Of a DNA stretch of 14,866 nt, positions 1 through 7,423 are shown piece by piece. Position 1 is the stretch's first letter; each line of letters starts with the position of its first letter. A model generated the notes under the pieces. The model had not been told where the DNA came from and searched no databases. It worked only from the letters and a program-made list of their open reading frames with translations. The DNA is from Actinomycetes bacterium (GTDB taxonomy: Bacteria > Actinomycetota > Actinomycetes > Actinomycetales > Microbacteriaceae): positions 1 through 14,866 of the forward strand of contig JAEXHA010000030.1 of NCBI GenBank assembly GCA_023450335.1, written 5' to 3'. The position numbers and the translations under genes are program-made.

Positions 1-1
1 G

Positions 2-817
2 TCTCAGGCCGCGCAGCCCGCAGCCGCGCAGGACGCGCAATCCGCACCCGCGCAATCCGCACCCGCGCAATCCGCACCCGCGCAGCCCGCACCCGCGCAA
101 TCCGCACAGCCCGCGTCCGCGCAGCCCGCCCCCGCCGGCTACACCGACATCCCGCACACAGGCATGCGCCGCGCGATCGCCCGGCGCCTGACCGAGAGCA
201 CCACCACGGTGCCGCACTTCTTCCTCGAGGCCGACTGCGTCGTCGACGAGCTGCTCGAACTGCGCACCCGCATCAACGAGCGCGCCGCCGAGAAGATCTC
301 GGTCAACGACTTCGTGCTCAAGGCCGTCGCCGCCGCGATGCTCGAGGTGCCCGAGGCTAACGCGATCTGGACCGACGACGCGACGCGGCGGTTCACCTCG
401 GTCGACCTCGGCGTGGCCGTGTCGGTCCCCGGCGGACTGGTGACCCCGGTCGTGCGCGGCGTCGAGACGCTGTCGCTCAGCGCCGTCACGCGCACCGTGC
501 GCGACCTCGCCGACCGTGCCCGCGCCGGCCGGCTGGGGCAGCACGAGATCGAGGGCGGCGCGTTCGCGGTGTCGAACCTCGGCATGTACGGCACGTCGCG
601 GTTCTCGGCGATCATCAACCCGCCGCACGCCGGCATCCTCGCCGTCGGCGCCGCCCAGCGCCGCGTCGTGGTCGATGCGGACGACCGGGTCAGCCCGGCA
701 TCCCTCATGACCGTGACGCTGTCGGCCGACCACCGCGTGCTCGACGGCGCGCTCGCCGCGCAATGGCTCCGTGCGTTCACCGAACGCATCGAACACCCGC
801 TGACGCTGCTCGTGTAG
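2..817 (+). CDS. Dihydrolipoamide acyltransferase (E2) of a 2-oxo acid dehydrogenase complex, 3' part only
   Basis: This is the C-terminal 271 residues of an E2 subunit; the lipoyl and most peripheral-subunit-binding parts lie upstream of the window. E2 moves an acyl group from lipoamide to CoA in the cytosolic pyruvate, branched-chain or related dehydrogenase complex. Residues 1-45 are an Ala/Pro/Gln linker. The catalytic domain then begins at about GMRRAIARRLTE and contains VPHFF, SVNDFVLKA, the SNLGMYG and INPPHAGILAVG signatures, and the active-site DHRVLDG (His codon 731-733, Asp codon 743-745), ending in HPLTLLV. The frame is open from base 2, so the ATG at 164 is internal and not the start. 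From memory the domain looks most like the pyruvate-dehydrogenase E2 of mitochondria and alphaproteobacteria, but the substrate is not certain. An oxidoreductase follows 43 bp downstream. E2 identity is very secure; pyruvate versus branched-chain specificity is open. Confidence 0.95.
   Translation, partial: SQAAQPAAAQDAQSAPAQSAPAQSAPAQPAPAQSAQPASAQPAPAGYTDIPHTGMRRAIARRLTESTTTVPHFFLEADCVVDELLELRTRINERAAEKISVNDFVLKAVAAAMLEVPEANAIWTDDATRRFTSVDLGVAVSVPGGLVTPVVRGVETLSLSAVTRTVRDLADRARAGRLGQHEIEGGAFAVSNLGMYGTSRFSAIINPPHAGILAVGAAQRRVVVDADDRVSPASLMTVTLSADHRVLDGALAAQWLRAFTERIEHPLTLLV
35..106 (+). repeat. 15-bp in-frame tandem repeat encoding AQSAP, about 4.8 copies
   Basis: The unit GCGCAATCCGCACCC is repeated exactly at 35-49, 50-64 and 65-79. 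A variant at 80-94 encodes AQPAP, and a partial copy runs from 95 to 106. The unit is a multiple of three, so copy-number change would lengthen or shorten the flexible E2 interdomain linker without breaking the frame. Ala/Pro-rich linkers are normal in E2 proteins; the near-perfect DNA identity of the copies suggests recent expansion. Confidence 0.9.
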
Positions 818-860
818 CGCAGCACCCGACCCGACGACGTCGAGAGAGAAGGAAGAACAC

Positions 861-1790
861 ATGACCGACAACCTGCCCACCATCGGCTGGATCGGCGCCG
901 GACGCATGGGCGCTCAGCTCGTGCAGCGCCTGCTGGATGCCGGGTACGACGTTGCCGTCTACAACCGCACCGCCTCGAAGGTGCAGCCCCTCGTCGACGC
1001 CGGCGCGAGCCACGTCGAGCGGCCCGTCGACCTCGCCGGTCGCGACATCGTGTTCAGCATGGTGTCGGCCGACAAGGACCTCGAGGCCGTGCTGCTGGGA
1101 GAGAACGGGCTGCTCACCGGCGACGCGTCGCCGCGCATCGTCGCCGACGTGTCGACCGTCTCGGTCGCGACCAGCGAGAAGGTGCGTGCGGTGGCCGACC
1201 AACGCGGCACCGCCTTTTTGGCCACCCCCGTCTCGGGCAACCCCGCCGTCATCGCCGCCGGCAAGCTCACCGTCGCCGTGTCGGGCCCGCGCGCGGTGTT
1301 CGACGAGGTCGAGCCGGTGCTGCAGGTGTTCGGCCGCGGCGTCACCTACGTCGGCGAGGGCGAGGTCGCCCGGCTCGTGAAGATCGCGCACAACGTGTTC
1401 CTCGGGGTCGTGACCCAGTCGCTGGCCGAGATCACGATCCTGGCCGAGAAGGGCGGGGTGTCGCGGGCCGCGTTCCTGTCGTTCCTCAACGACTCCGTCA
1501 TGGGGTCGGTGTTCACCGGGTACAAGACCCCCGCGTTCGTCAACCTCGACTTCACGCCGACGTTCACCATGCCGCTGCTGCAGAAGGACTTCGACCTGGG
1601 GCTCGATGCCGCGCACCGGCTGGGGGCACCTATGCCGATCGCCTCGGCGACGCGCCAGATCGTCGCGCAGGAGGTGGGCGAGGGCAACACCGAGCTCGAC
1701 TTCGCGACCCTGCTGCGGCGGGTGGCGCGCGGCGCCGGCGTCGATCTGGTCTCGGAGGACGCCGACGTCACCGACGGTCTCACGGACTGA
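861..1790 (+). CDS. NAD(P)-dependent beta-hydroxyacid dehydrogenase, 3-hydroxyisobutyrate dehydrogenase family
   Basis: This 309-residue protein has the usual length for the family. The N-terminal Rossmann domain starts with the dinucleotide motif GWIGAGRMG (residues 9-17). The substrate-binding signature TPVSGNPAVIAAGK lies at 122-135. The catalytic lysine region is VKIAHN, with K174 and N178, and the helical domain carries KDFDLGLDAAHRLGAP at 242-257. Family members oxidise 3-hydroxyisobutyrate, tartronate semialdehyde or similar beta-hydroxyacids in the cytosol. The usual Gly-Gly after PVSG is Gly-Asn here, so the substrate could differ. The start is supported by AAGGA at 849-853, seven bases upstream. 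It follows the E2 gene by 43 bp and may be co-transcribed; if that E2 served branched-chain keto acids, both would fit valine breakdown, but this is inference. Family call is firm, substrate is not. Confidence 0.85.
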   Translation: MTDNLPTIGWIGAGRMGAQLVQRLLDAGYDVAVYNRTASKVQPLVDAGASHVERPVDLAGRDIVFSMVSADKDLEAVLLGENGLLTGDASPRIVADVSTVSVATSEKVRAVADQRGTAFLATPVSGNPAVIAAGKLTVAVSGPRAVFDEVEPVLQVFGRGVTYVGEGEVARLVKIAHNVFLGVVTQSLAEITILAEKGGVSRAAFLSFLNDSVMGSVFTGYKTPAFVNLDFTPTFTMPLLQKDFDLGLDAAHRLGAPMPIASATRQIVAQEVGEGNTELDFATLLRRVARGAGVDLVSEDADVTDGLTD

Positions 1791-1880
1791 GCGACCCCTC
1801 GGCGCCGGTATCGTGCTGTTCAGACGCGCCCGCATCCTGACGCCGCGGCCGCACCTGATCCTCGACGAAAGGGACACCTC

Positions 1881-2519
1881 ATGGCACGCATCGCCGTCAT
1901 CGGCGGAACCGGCTACGCCGGCCGCAACATCGCCGCAGAGGCCGCCTCACGCGGCCACACCGTCCTGTCGGTGTCGCGCAAGGCCTCCAGCGAGCGGGTG
2001 CCCGGCGTCACCTACCTCGAGGGCACGATCCTCGACACCACGTCGCTGACGCGCGAGATCGACGGCGTCGATGTCGTGGTGGTGACCGTCGCGCCGCGCG
2101 GCGACATGGCCGGACAGGTGCGACCCAGCATCGCCGCGCTCGTCGAGGCCCTGCCGGGCGATGTGCGCGTCGGGGTGGTCGGCGGCGCCGGCGGCAGCCT
2201 CGTCGCCCCGGGCGGCCCGCGGCTGATCGACACCGGGTTCCCCGAAGAGTTCAAGGCCGAGGCGCTCGAGATGATCGGCGTGCTCGAAGATCTGCAGGCC
2301 GATCAGAGCGGCCGTGATTGGTTCTTCGTCCACCCCGCCGGCGGCTTCGGCAGCTTCAACCCGGGCGAGCGCACCGGCTCATACCGTGACGGCGGCGACC
2401 TGCTGGTGACCGATGAGGCGGGGGAGTCGTTCATCTCGGGGCCCGACTTCGGCATCGCCGTGGTCGACGAGATCGAGGCACCCAAGCACGTGCGCGGGCG
2501 GTTCTCCGTCGGGTACTGA
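1881..2519 (+). CDS. NAD(P)-binding Rossmann-fold oxidoreductase (atypical SDR, NAD(P)H-binding/NmrA-like)
   Basis: This 212-residue protein begins with a beta strand and the glycine-rich nucleotide-binding motif IGGTGYAG (residues 7-14), followed by a basic patch VSRKA at 31-35 that would suit NADPH. Other family features are the DGVDVVVVTVAP strand at 61-72 and VGVVGGAGG at 97-105. The classical SDR YxxxK pair is absent, as is common in NmrA/PF13460-type proteins that act as reductases or redox sensors. The start is supported by AAAGGGA at 1868-1874. A 90-bp gap separates it from the upstream dehydrogenase, so it may have its own promoter. It converges on the DUF4032 gene with only 19 bp between stop codons. 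The substrate cannot be told from sequence. Confidence 0.8.
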   Translation: MARIAVIGGTGYAGRNIAAEAASRGHTVLSVSRKASSERVPGVTYLEGTILDTTSLTREIDGVDVVVVTVAPRGDMAGQVRPSIAALVEALPGDVRVGVVGGAGGSLVAPGGPRLIDTGFPEEFKAEALEMIGVLEDLQADQSGRDWFFVHPAGGFGSFNPGERTGSYRDGGDLLVTDEAGESFISGPDFGIAVVDEIEAPKHVRGRFSVGY

Positions 2520-2538
2520 CGCCGGGTGGATGCCGGGG

Positions 2539-3858
2539 TCAGACCAGGTCGCGCCAGTCGATCGTGCCGGTATCGGTGGGCACCTCGTCGTCGGGGGTGT
2601 CGGGGTCGATGACCTGCAGCGACGTCGTCTCGGTCGGCGGCCCCATCACCGTGGCCTCGTCGCGGCGATGCCGCAGCACGTTCTCGACGTAGGACGACAG
2701 CACTTCTGCCAGCGGCACCGACCGGCCCTGCGCCTGCGACAGGAACCAGCGGTGGTCGAGCACCTGGTGGAACACCTCGGCGGGTTCGAGCTTGGCGCGA
2801 AGATCCCACGGGATGGCCTTCACGACCGGTTCGAACACGCGCGTCAGCCACTCGTGCGCGACCATCTCCTCGTCCGAGCCGAGGCGTGAGACGCGGGCGC
2901 TGTACTCGTCCATGTCGTTGAGCAGGCGGCGTGCCTGGTTCTCCTGCACGTCGAGTCCCGTCAGGCGCAGCAGCCGGCGCTGGTGGTGCCCGGCATCCAC
3001 CACCTTCGGGTGGATCGACACGGTCGTACCGTCGGGCGTGGTGTGGATCGACATCTCACCGATGTCGAAGCCGAGGTCGTTGAGGCGTCGCACGCGTTCG
3101 GTGATGCGCCACGCTTCGTCGGCCGCGAAGGTCTCCCAGTCGGTGAGGGTGGCCCACAGCGAGTGGTACGACGACATGATGCCGTCGGCGATGGCGATCG
3201 CGTCGACACCGCCTTCGAGGCGGCCGCCGGCTTCGAGGTCCATGATCTCGCCGGCGATGTTGGTGCGCGCGATGTCGAGGTCGTGGGCGCGCTGCCCGTC
3301 GGTCAGGCCGCCTTCGTGCAGCTCTCCGGTCTCGGCGTCGACGAGATAGGCGGCGAAGGCGCCGGCATCCCGCCGGAAGAGCGTGTTCGACAGTGACACG
3401 TCGCCCCAGAAGAAGCCGACGGTGTGCAGCCGCACGAGAAGCACCGCGAGCGCGTCGACGAGCCGGCTGGCGGTGTCGGGGCGCAGCACCTGCGTGAACA
3501 GCGCGCGGTAGGGGAGCGAGAAGCGCAGGTGCGGGGTCACCAGCGCCGCCGGCAGCGGGACGCCCTTCGCGTCACGCCGGCCGTCGATGGCGGCGACCCG
3601 GCCCACGCAGGGCACGTCGAGGCGGGCGAGCGCGCCGAGCATGTCGTATTCGCGCTGCGCCATCTCGCCCGTGGTCTCTTTGACGGCCACGACCCGCCCC
3701 GACAGGTTCGCGAACCGCACCAGGTGCCGCGAGATGCCCTTGGGCAGCGAGACGATCGTGTCGCTGGGCCATTCGGCCAGCCCCGTCGACCAGGGCAGGG
3801 CCAGCAGCCCCGCATCGACGCTGCTGGCGGTGATGGTCAGAGAGTCGGGCATGGCCAC
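2539..3858 (-). CDS. DUF4032 domain protein with a kinase-like N-terminal half
   Basis: A 439-residue actinobacterial protein of unknown role. Its first half reads like a degenerate small-molecule kinase of the RIO/lipopolysaccharide-kinase kind: VVAVKE with a candidate ATP-binding lysine (K60), a possible helix-C glutamate (E70), a catalytic-loop-like WGDVSLSN at 151-158 (D153, N158), and YLVDAETGE at 171-179, where D174 sits at the metal-binding DFG position. The second half (about 215-400) is the acidic, helical DUF4032 part. No signal peptide or membrane segment is visible. The start is ambiguous: GTG at 3858 lies 4 nt after AGAAAGG and ATG at 3852 lies 10 nt after it. Kinase activity is inference from motif order. 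A hairpin separates it from the upstream ABC ATPase gene, so it may or may not share that transcript. Confidence 0.85.
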   Translation of the reverse strand: MAMPDSLTITASSVDAGLLALPWSTGLAEWPSDTIVSLPKGISRHLVRFANLSGRVVAVKETTGEMAQREYDMLGALARLDVPCVGRVAAIDGRRDAKGVPLPAALVTPHLRFSLPYRALFTQVLRPDTASRLVDALAVLLVRLHTVGFFWGDVSLSNTLFRRDAGAFAAYLVDAETGELHEGGLTDGQRAHDLDIARTNIAGEIMDLEAGGRLEGGVDAIAIADGIMSSYHSLWATLTDWETFAADEAWRITERVRRLNDLGFDIGEMSIHTTPDGTTVSIHPKVVDAGHHQRRLLRLTGLDVQENQARRLLNDMDEYSARVSRLGSDEEMVAHEWLTRVFEPVVKAIPWDLRAKLEPAEVFHQVLDHRWFLSQAQGRSVPLAEVLSSYVENVLRHRRDEATVMGPPTETTSLQVIDPDTPDDEVPTDTGTIDWRDLV

Positions 3859-3884
3859 GACGCCTTTCTGTCACCGGAATGCGA

Positions 3885-3921
3885 CGCGGCGCGGGAGGTC
3901 GAGTGACCTGCCCGCGCCGCG
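3885..3921 (-). terminator. Strong GC-rich hairpin between the ABC ATPase and DUF4032 genes; terminator or attenuator
   Basis: GCGGCGCGGG at 3886-3895 pairs perfectly with CCCGCGCCGC at 3911-3920, with a further C-G pair at 3885/3921. Inside it, AGGTC (3896-3900) pairs with GACCT (3905-3909) around a GAGT loop, leaving one bulged G at 3910. The total is about 16 pairs. It lies 18 bp after the ABC ATPase stop and 27 bp before the DUF4032 start on the minus strand. No T-run follows, which is usual for hairpin terminators in GC-rich actinobacteria. It could fully terminate, partly attenuate, or protect the mRNA 3' end. Confidence 0.65.
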
Positions 3922-3939
3922 CTGCGTCCGTGAAGCGGA

Positions 3940-5043
<1,104 letters not shown>

Positions 5044-5278
5044 TTTCTCTTCTCCTTCACCGGCAGGTACGTGCCGGACGATCCGTAGTGAATGGAATGA
5101 GCGGAAGGGGCGACCTCCCGCACGCCCGTCATCGGGCGCACCTCCCAGTATCACACGGAACTGAAGGCTCCGTCGACGCGGCATCTGGGCATTTCCCAGC
5201 CAGTCTGGCTACCATCGAGGAACCGCCACGCCCGGGCGGTCCTGCCCCTTCGGGGCTCCGTATTCTGTTTGAGGTTCC
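5044..5278. promoter_or_regulatory. Divergent intergenic region between the ABC ATPase and thioredoxin-fold genes
   Basis: These 235 bp must hold promoters for both divergent genes. Several short inverted repeats are visible: CCGGCA/TGCCGG at 5060-5065/5072-5077 just upstream of the ATPase ribosome site, CTGGG/CCCAG at 5185-5189/5195-5199, AGCCA/TGGCT at 5198-5202/5206-5210, and GCCCC/GGGGC at 5244-5248/5252-5256. TATTCT at 5261-5266 is a candidate -10 box for the rightward gene, giving a leader of only a few bases. No convincing -35 box was found. Whether any repeat is an operator for a sugar-responsive repressor is unknown. Confidence 0.4.
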
Positions 5279-6241
5279 ATGCCCACCGACGACTCCACGA
5301 ACGCTCCGTCGCCGAGCGACCGCCGCGAGGCGGTGCGTGAGAAGGCCCAGCAGGTCCGCGCGCGTCAGGTGCGCGCCCGCTGGATCCGCCGCGGCACGAT
5401 CGGTGTGACACTGCTGGCCGCCGTCGCGGCTGTGGCCGTCGTGGTCACCTGGACGGTCTCATCGACCGCCGGACGCCCGCAGCTGACGCCTGACAATCTG
5501 AACCGCGAGGGCGGCTTCGCCGTGACGTCGGTCACCGGCGCCGCCGAGGCGCTGGGCACCGACCTCAGCACCACGCCGACCCCCGCCGCCGAAACGACGC
5601 AGCCTGTCGAGCCTTCGCCCGAGGCGACCGATGCGGCCGCCGTCGAGATCGACGTCTACGTCGACTACCTGTCGCCGGGCGCGCGCGACTGGCAGATCGC
5701 CAACGGCGACCAGCTCGCCAGCTGGCTCAGCCAGGGCGCCGCGACGCTCTCTTACCACCCGGTGTCGATGCTGACGGCGAAGTCCAACGGCACCAAGTAC
5801 TCGCTGCGCGCGGCCGGCGCCGCCGCGTGCGTCGCGACGTACTCGCCCGAGAAGTTCTTCACCTACAACCAAGAGCTGCTGATGCGTCAGCCGGCGGTCG
5901 ACTCGGACGGCTTCTCCGATGAGGAACTGGCCGACATCGCACAGGCCACGGGCGTGAATACACCCAGGCTCGTGCGTGCCTGCATCGAAGACGGCGCCTA
6001 CCAGTCGTGGGTCAAGGAGACCACCGAAGACGCGGTCGCCGGCATCCCCGGCGCCGACGGGCTCGCCCTGACCGGCACGCCGATGATCGTCGTCAACGGC
6101 CAGGCCTACGTCGGCGATCTCACCGACCCGGCGGAGTTCTCGCAGTTCGTGCTGACCAGCGCCAGCGACGCGTTCTACCGCGCGAAGGCCACCCCGACGC
6201 CGACCGCGACGCCGACCGCCGAGACCACCCCGAAGCCGTAA
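5279..6241 (+). CDS. Membrane-anchored thioredoxin/DsbA-fold protein lacking the CxxC active site
   Basis: A 320-residue protein. Residues 1-38 are a charged cytoplasmic segment rich in Arg/Lys, 40-60 form one transmembrane helix (positive-inside orientation puts the rest outside), 98-118 are a Thr/Pro/Glu-rich spacer, and about 120-298 is a DsbA/thioredoxin_4-like domain. The last 17 residues are another Thr/Pro tail. In this family the site normally reads DYxCPxCxxF; here it is DYLSPGARDW (129-138), with Ser132 and Ala135 replacing both cysteines. The cis-proline region GTPMIVVNG (266-274) is kept, and only C184 and C235 remain. It is therefore unlikely to be a disulfide oxidoreductase; a chaperone or binding role is possible but not shown. 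The start ATG 5279 has GAGG four bases upstream. The gene ends 36 bp before tRNA-Thr. Confidence 0.85.
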   Translation: MPTDDSTNAPSPSDRREAVREKAQQVRARQVRARWIRRGTIGVTLLAAVAAVAVVVTWTVSSTAGRPQLTPDNLNREGGFAVTSVTGAAEALGTDLSTTPTPAAETTQPVEPSPEATDAAAVEIDVYVDYLSPGARDWQIANGDQLASWLSQGAATLSYHPVSMLTAKSNGTKYSLRAAGAAACVATYSPEKFFTYNQELLMRQPAVDSDGFSDEELADIAQATGVNTPRLVRACIEDGAYQSWVKETTEDAVAGIPGADGLALTGTPMIVVNGQAYVGDLTDPAEFSQFVLTSASDAFYRAKATPTPTATPTAETTPKP

Positions 6242-6262
6242 CGGACGCTGCCTCGCGCCCGA

Positions 6263-6268
6263 TAGACT
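6263..6268 (+). promoter_or_regulatory. Candidate -10 box of the tRNA-Thr gene
   Basis: TAGACT lies 9 bp before the first base of the mature tRNA, a suitable distance for a short 5' leader. No clear -35 box is visible 16-18 bp upstream. The region lies in the 36-bp gap after the thioredoxin-fold gene. Confidence 0.5.
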
Positions 6269-6277
6269 GGGCGCTCT

Positions 6278-6353
6278 GCCGGCTTGGCGCAATTGGTAGC
6301 GCACCTGTCTTGTAAACAGGGGGTTGCAGGTTCGAGTCCTGTAGCCGGCACCA
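6278..6353 (+). tRNA. tRNA-Thr, anticodon TGT, CCA encoded
   Basis: All arms fold. The acceptor stem GCCGGCT (6278-6284) pairs with AGCCGGC (6343-6349) over 7 of 7 bases, the D stem is GCGC/GCGC, and the anticodon arm is CCTGT-CTTGTAA-ACAGG. The T arm is GCAGG-TTCGAGT-CCTGT with one G-T pair. The loop places TGT at positions 34-36, which reads the threonine codon ACA. The discriminator base A6350 is followed by a genome-encoded CCA. The last bases of the gene also begin one copy of an imperfect 55-bp direct repeat (6344-6398 and 7558-7612). Confidence 0.99.
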
Positions 6354-6398
6354 TACCAGTGGCATCCCGAGCACCCGACTTCCGCGGAATCACGCGGA
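6344..6398 (+). repeat. Imperfect 55-bp direct repeat, left copy, starting in the tRNA-Thr 3' end
   Basis: Aligned without gaps to 7558-7612, this copy matches at 45 of 55 positions by hand count. It starts with the last nine bases of the tRNA region (GCCGGCACC) and includes the shared blocks GTGGCATC, CACCCG and CCGCGGAA. A perfect 10-bp palindrome, TTCCGCGGAA, lies at 6380-6389. The position at a tRNA 3' end is typical of attachment sites used by tyrosine recombinases, but the copies are diverged and no integrase gene is present, so att is only an inference. Confidence 0.7.
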
Positions 6399-6789
6399 AG
6401 GACAGGGGTGCGCTCGTGGAAGATCAACAGCCCGAAGCTCGGTGTCATCACACCGATTGGTGTCGATTTGGTGTCAATGCGGGGCTCTCACACCCCAGAT
6501 TCCGGCCCGCCACGGCAGGCGGGGACGGGGGAGGCCACGCGCGCCTGCCGATACCGTTCATGTGCTGTCCATGAGCGAGAACGTCAGCCCCGTCAGCCCC
6601 CTGGAAACCATGGATGCGCAGCAGCCCTGCTCGCTGCTCGGCATCTCAGACTGCACCCTGAAACGGTGGCGTCAGGCTCGATCCGAGGGGCGACAGAGGA
6701 TTGTTGCACGGGGCTGGCCGGAAGGCCATGGCTCACCCTTTAGGCGGGGGCGTCCCTCGCCACTTCAGGCGGGCAACACCCGCCCAGGA
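6354..6789. other. 436-bp stretch without a supported gene, downstream of tRNA-Thr
   Basis: No convincing protein-coding gene was found. The stretch holds the rest of the left direct-repeat copy (to 6398), three GGTGTC hexamers at 6441-6446, 6459-6464 and 6470-6475, a GGTGT/ACACC hairpin at 6441-6454, and a CCCGCC/GGCGGG hairpin at 6506-6523. A weak helix-turn-helix-like reading lies at about 6613-6690 in an open frame starting at ATG 6571. The toxin-operon hairpin is at 6768-6784. Composition and loose coding density suggest decayed accessory DNA. Confidence 0.6.
6768..6784 (-). terminator. Hairpin just after the toxin gene, probable terminator
   Basis: GGCGGG (6768-6773) pairs with CCCGCC (6779-6784) around a 5-nt loop. 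Read on the minus strand it begins 5 bp after the toxin stop codon. There is no T-run, as is common in high-GC genomes. Confidence 0.45.
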
Positions 6790-7101
6790 TCAGGGATTCC
6801 GGAACACGTCATGGTCGCCGACCCGGCGCCAGCGCAGGCGTAGTTCGCCGTCGACGGTGACGCGCTCGAACGTCGCACGCCCATCGGGCGACGTGAAGGA
6901 CCATGTCATTTCGAGAATGCCGGGTGCCGAGTGCACTGATTTCACGCGCAGGGATGCCGGCCACGGAGCGGCGGGGTTCGCGGCGAAGGCGTCGCAGGCA
7001 GGGATGAACTTGTCTCGGAGCACCGTTCGGAACTCGGCCAAGTGCTCCGGCTTCAGCCGTCGCACATCTGAGTCGAACGCCGGTGTCGTCTCGAACTTCA
7101 C
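6790..7101 (-). CDS. RelE/ParE-superfamily-like toxin of a type II toxin-antitoxin pair
   Basis: This 103-residue protein has the small, basic build of RelE/ParE-type toxins. An N-terminal strand (MKFETTPAF) is followed by a helix with RRLKPEHLAEFRTVLRDKF (14-32), then a C-terminal sheet with LRVKSV (51-56), MTWSF (65-69) and ATFERVTV (76-83), and the terminal WRRVGDHDVFRNP (91-103). If active it would probably bind or cut mRNA or block another core target; the target cannot be read from sequence. It starts with GTG at 7101, overlapping the stop of the upstream antitoxin by the four bases GTGA, which implies translational coupling. Assignment rests on family resemblance and on the antitoxin-first arrangement. 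Confidence 0.75.
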   Translation of the reverse strand: MKFETTPAFDSDVRRLKPEHLAEFRTVLRDKFIPACDAFAANPAAPWPASLRVKSVHSAPGILEMTWSFTSPDGRATFERVTVDGELRLRWRRVGDHDVFRNP

Positions 7102-7397
7102 AGCGAGTCGAGGTGGGCGAGGAGCTGGTCACCGTCGTCGTGGACGGTGGAGCGGCCGGCCGCAATGTGCTCATCCACTTCCCGTTCGCGTTCCTGCCAC
7201 CGTTTGGTCCAGAACCATGCCTGATCAGCTGCTACCGGCAATGCCGGGCGCAGCTCGATGACCCCGTCCGTCCGCTCCGTGATCTCAAGCTGCGCACCGG
7301 GCTCGTCAAGGTGCAGCCGGTGCCTCAGCTCGCTGGGCAGGGCAATGAGGCCGCGGCGTTGCACGCCGACGTAGCCATGGAACTCTGCACTGGACAT
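7098..7397 (-). CDS. AbrB/MazE-like antitoxin
   Basis: A 99-residue protein. Residues 10-52 resemble a SpoVT/AbrB swapped-hairpin DNA-binding domain: GVQRRGLIALPSELRHRLHL, then EPGAQLEITERTDGVIELRP. The C-terminal half is charged and helical (WQEREREVDEHIAAGR, then DDGDQLLAHLDSL), as expected for the toxin-binding tail. Antitoxins of this kind bind the toxin and repress their own promoter. ATG 7397 is chosen because the AbrB domain starts soon after and GGGAG lies at 7408-7412. An upstream in-frame TTG at 7433 would add 12 residues without domain similarity and would start in the repeat tract. The downstream toxin gene overlaps by 4 bp. Confidence 0.8.
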   Translation of the reverse strand: MSSAEFHGYVGVQRRGLIALPSELRHRLHLDEPGAQLEITERTDGVIELRPALPVAADQAWFWTKRWQEREREVDEHIAAGRSTVHDDGDQLLAHLDSL

Positions 7398-7423
7398 GTG
7401 CCCAATACTCCCACACTGCCGCA

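Noticed and set aside
35..106. Short regularly spaced repeats that might suggest a CRISPR array
   Set aside because: The units are contiguous with no spacers and lie in frame inside the E2 linker, so this is a coding tandem repeat.
777..1877. A 366-codon minus-strand open frame opposite the 3-hydroxyisobutyrate-dehydrogenase-like gene
   Set aside because: Low-complexity antisense shadow of a gene with clear Rossmann and catalytic motifs.
5044..5184. N-terminal extension of the ABC ATPase to 5184
   Set aside because: The extension has no family similarity and would place the strong AAGGAG site inside the gene; ATG 5043 is correctly spaced.
5244..5256. GCCCC/GGGGC hairpin as a terminator
   Set aside because: It lies between divergent genes, with no gene ending into it, so it is more likely a leader or operator structure or chance in GC-rich DNA.
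6120..6451. Minus-strand open frames over the tRNA reading like ATGLEPATPCLQDRCATN or TRTCNPLFTRQVRYQL
   Set aside because: These are well-known spurious translations of a tRNA gene on its antisense strand; the tRNA itself explains the sequence.
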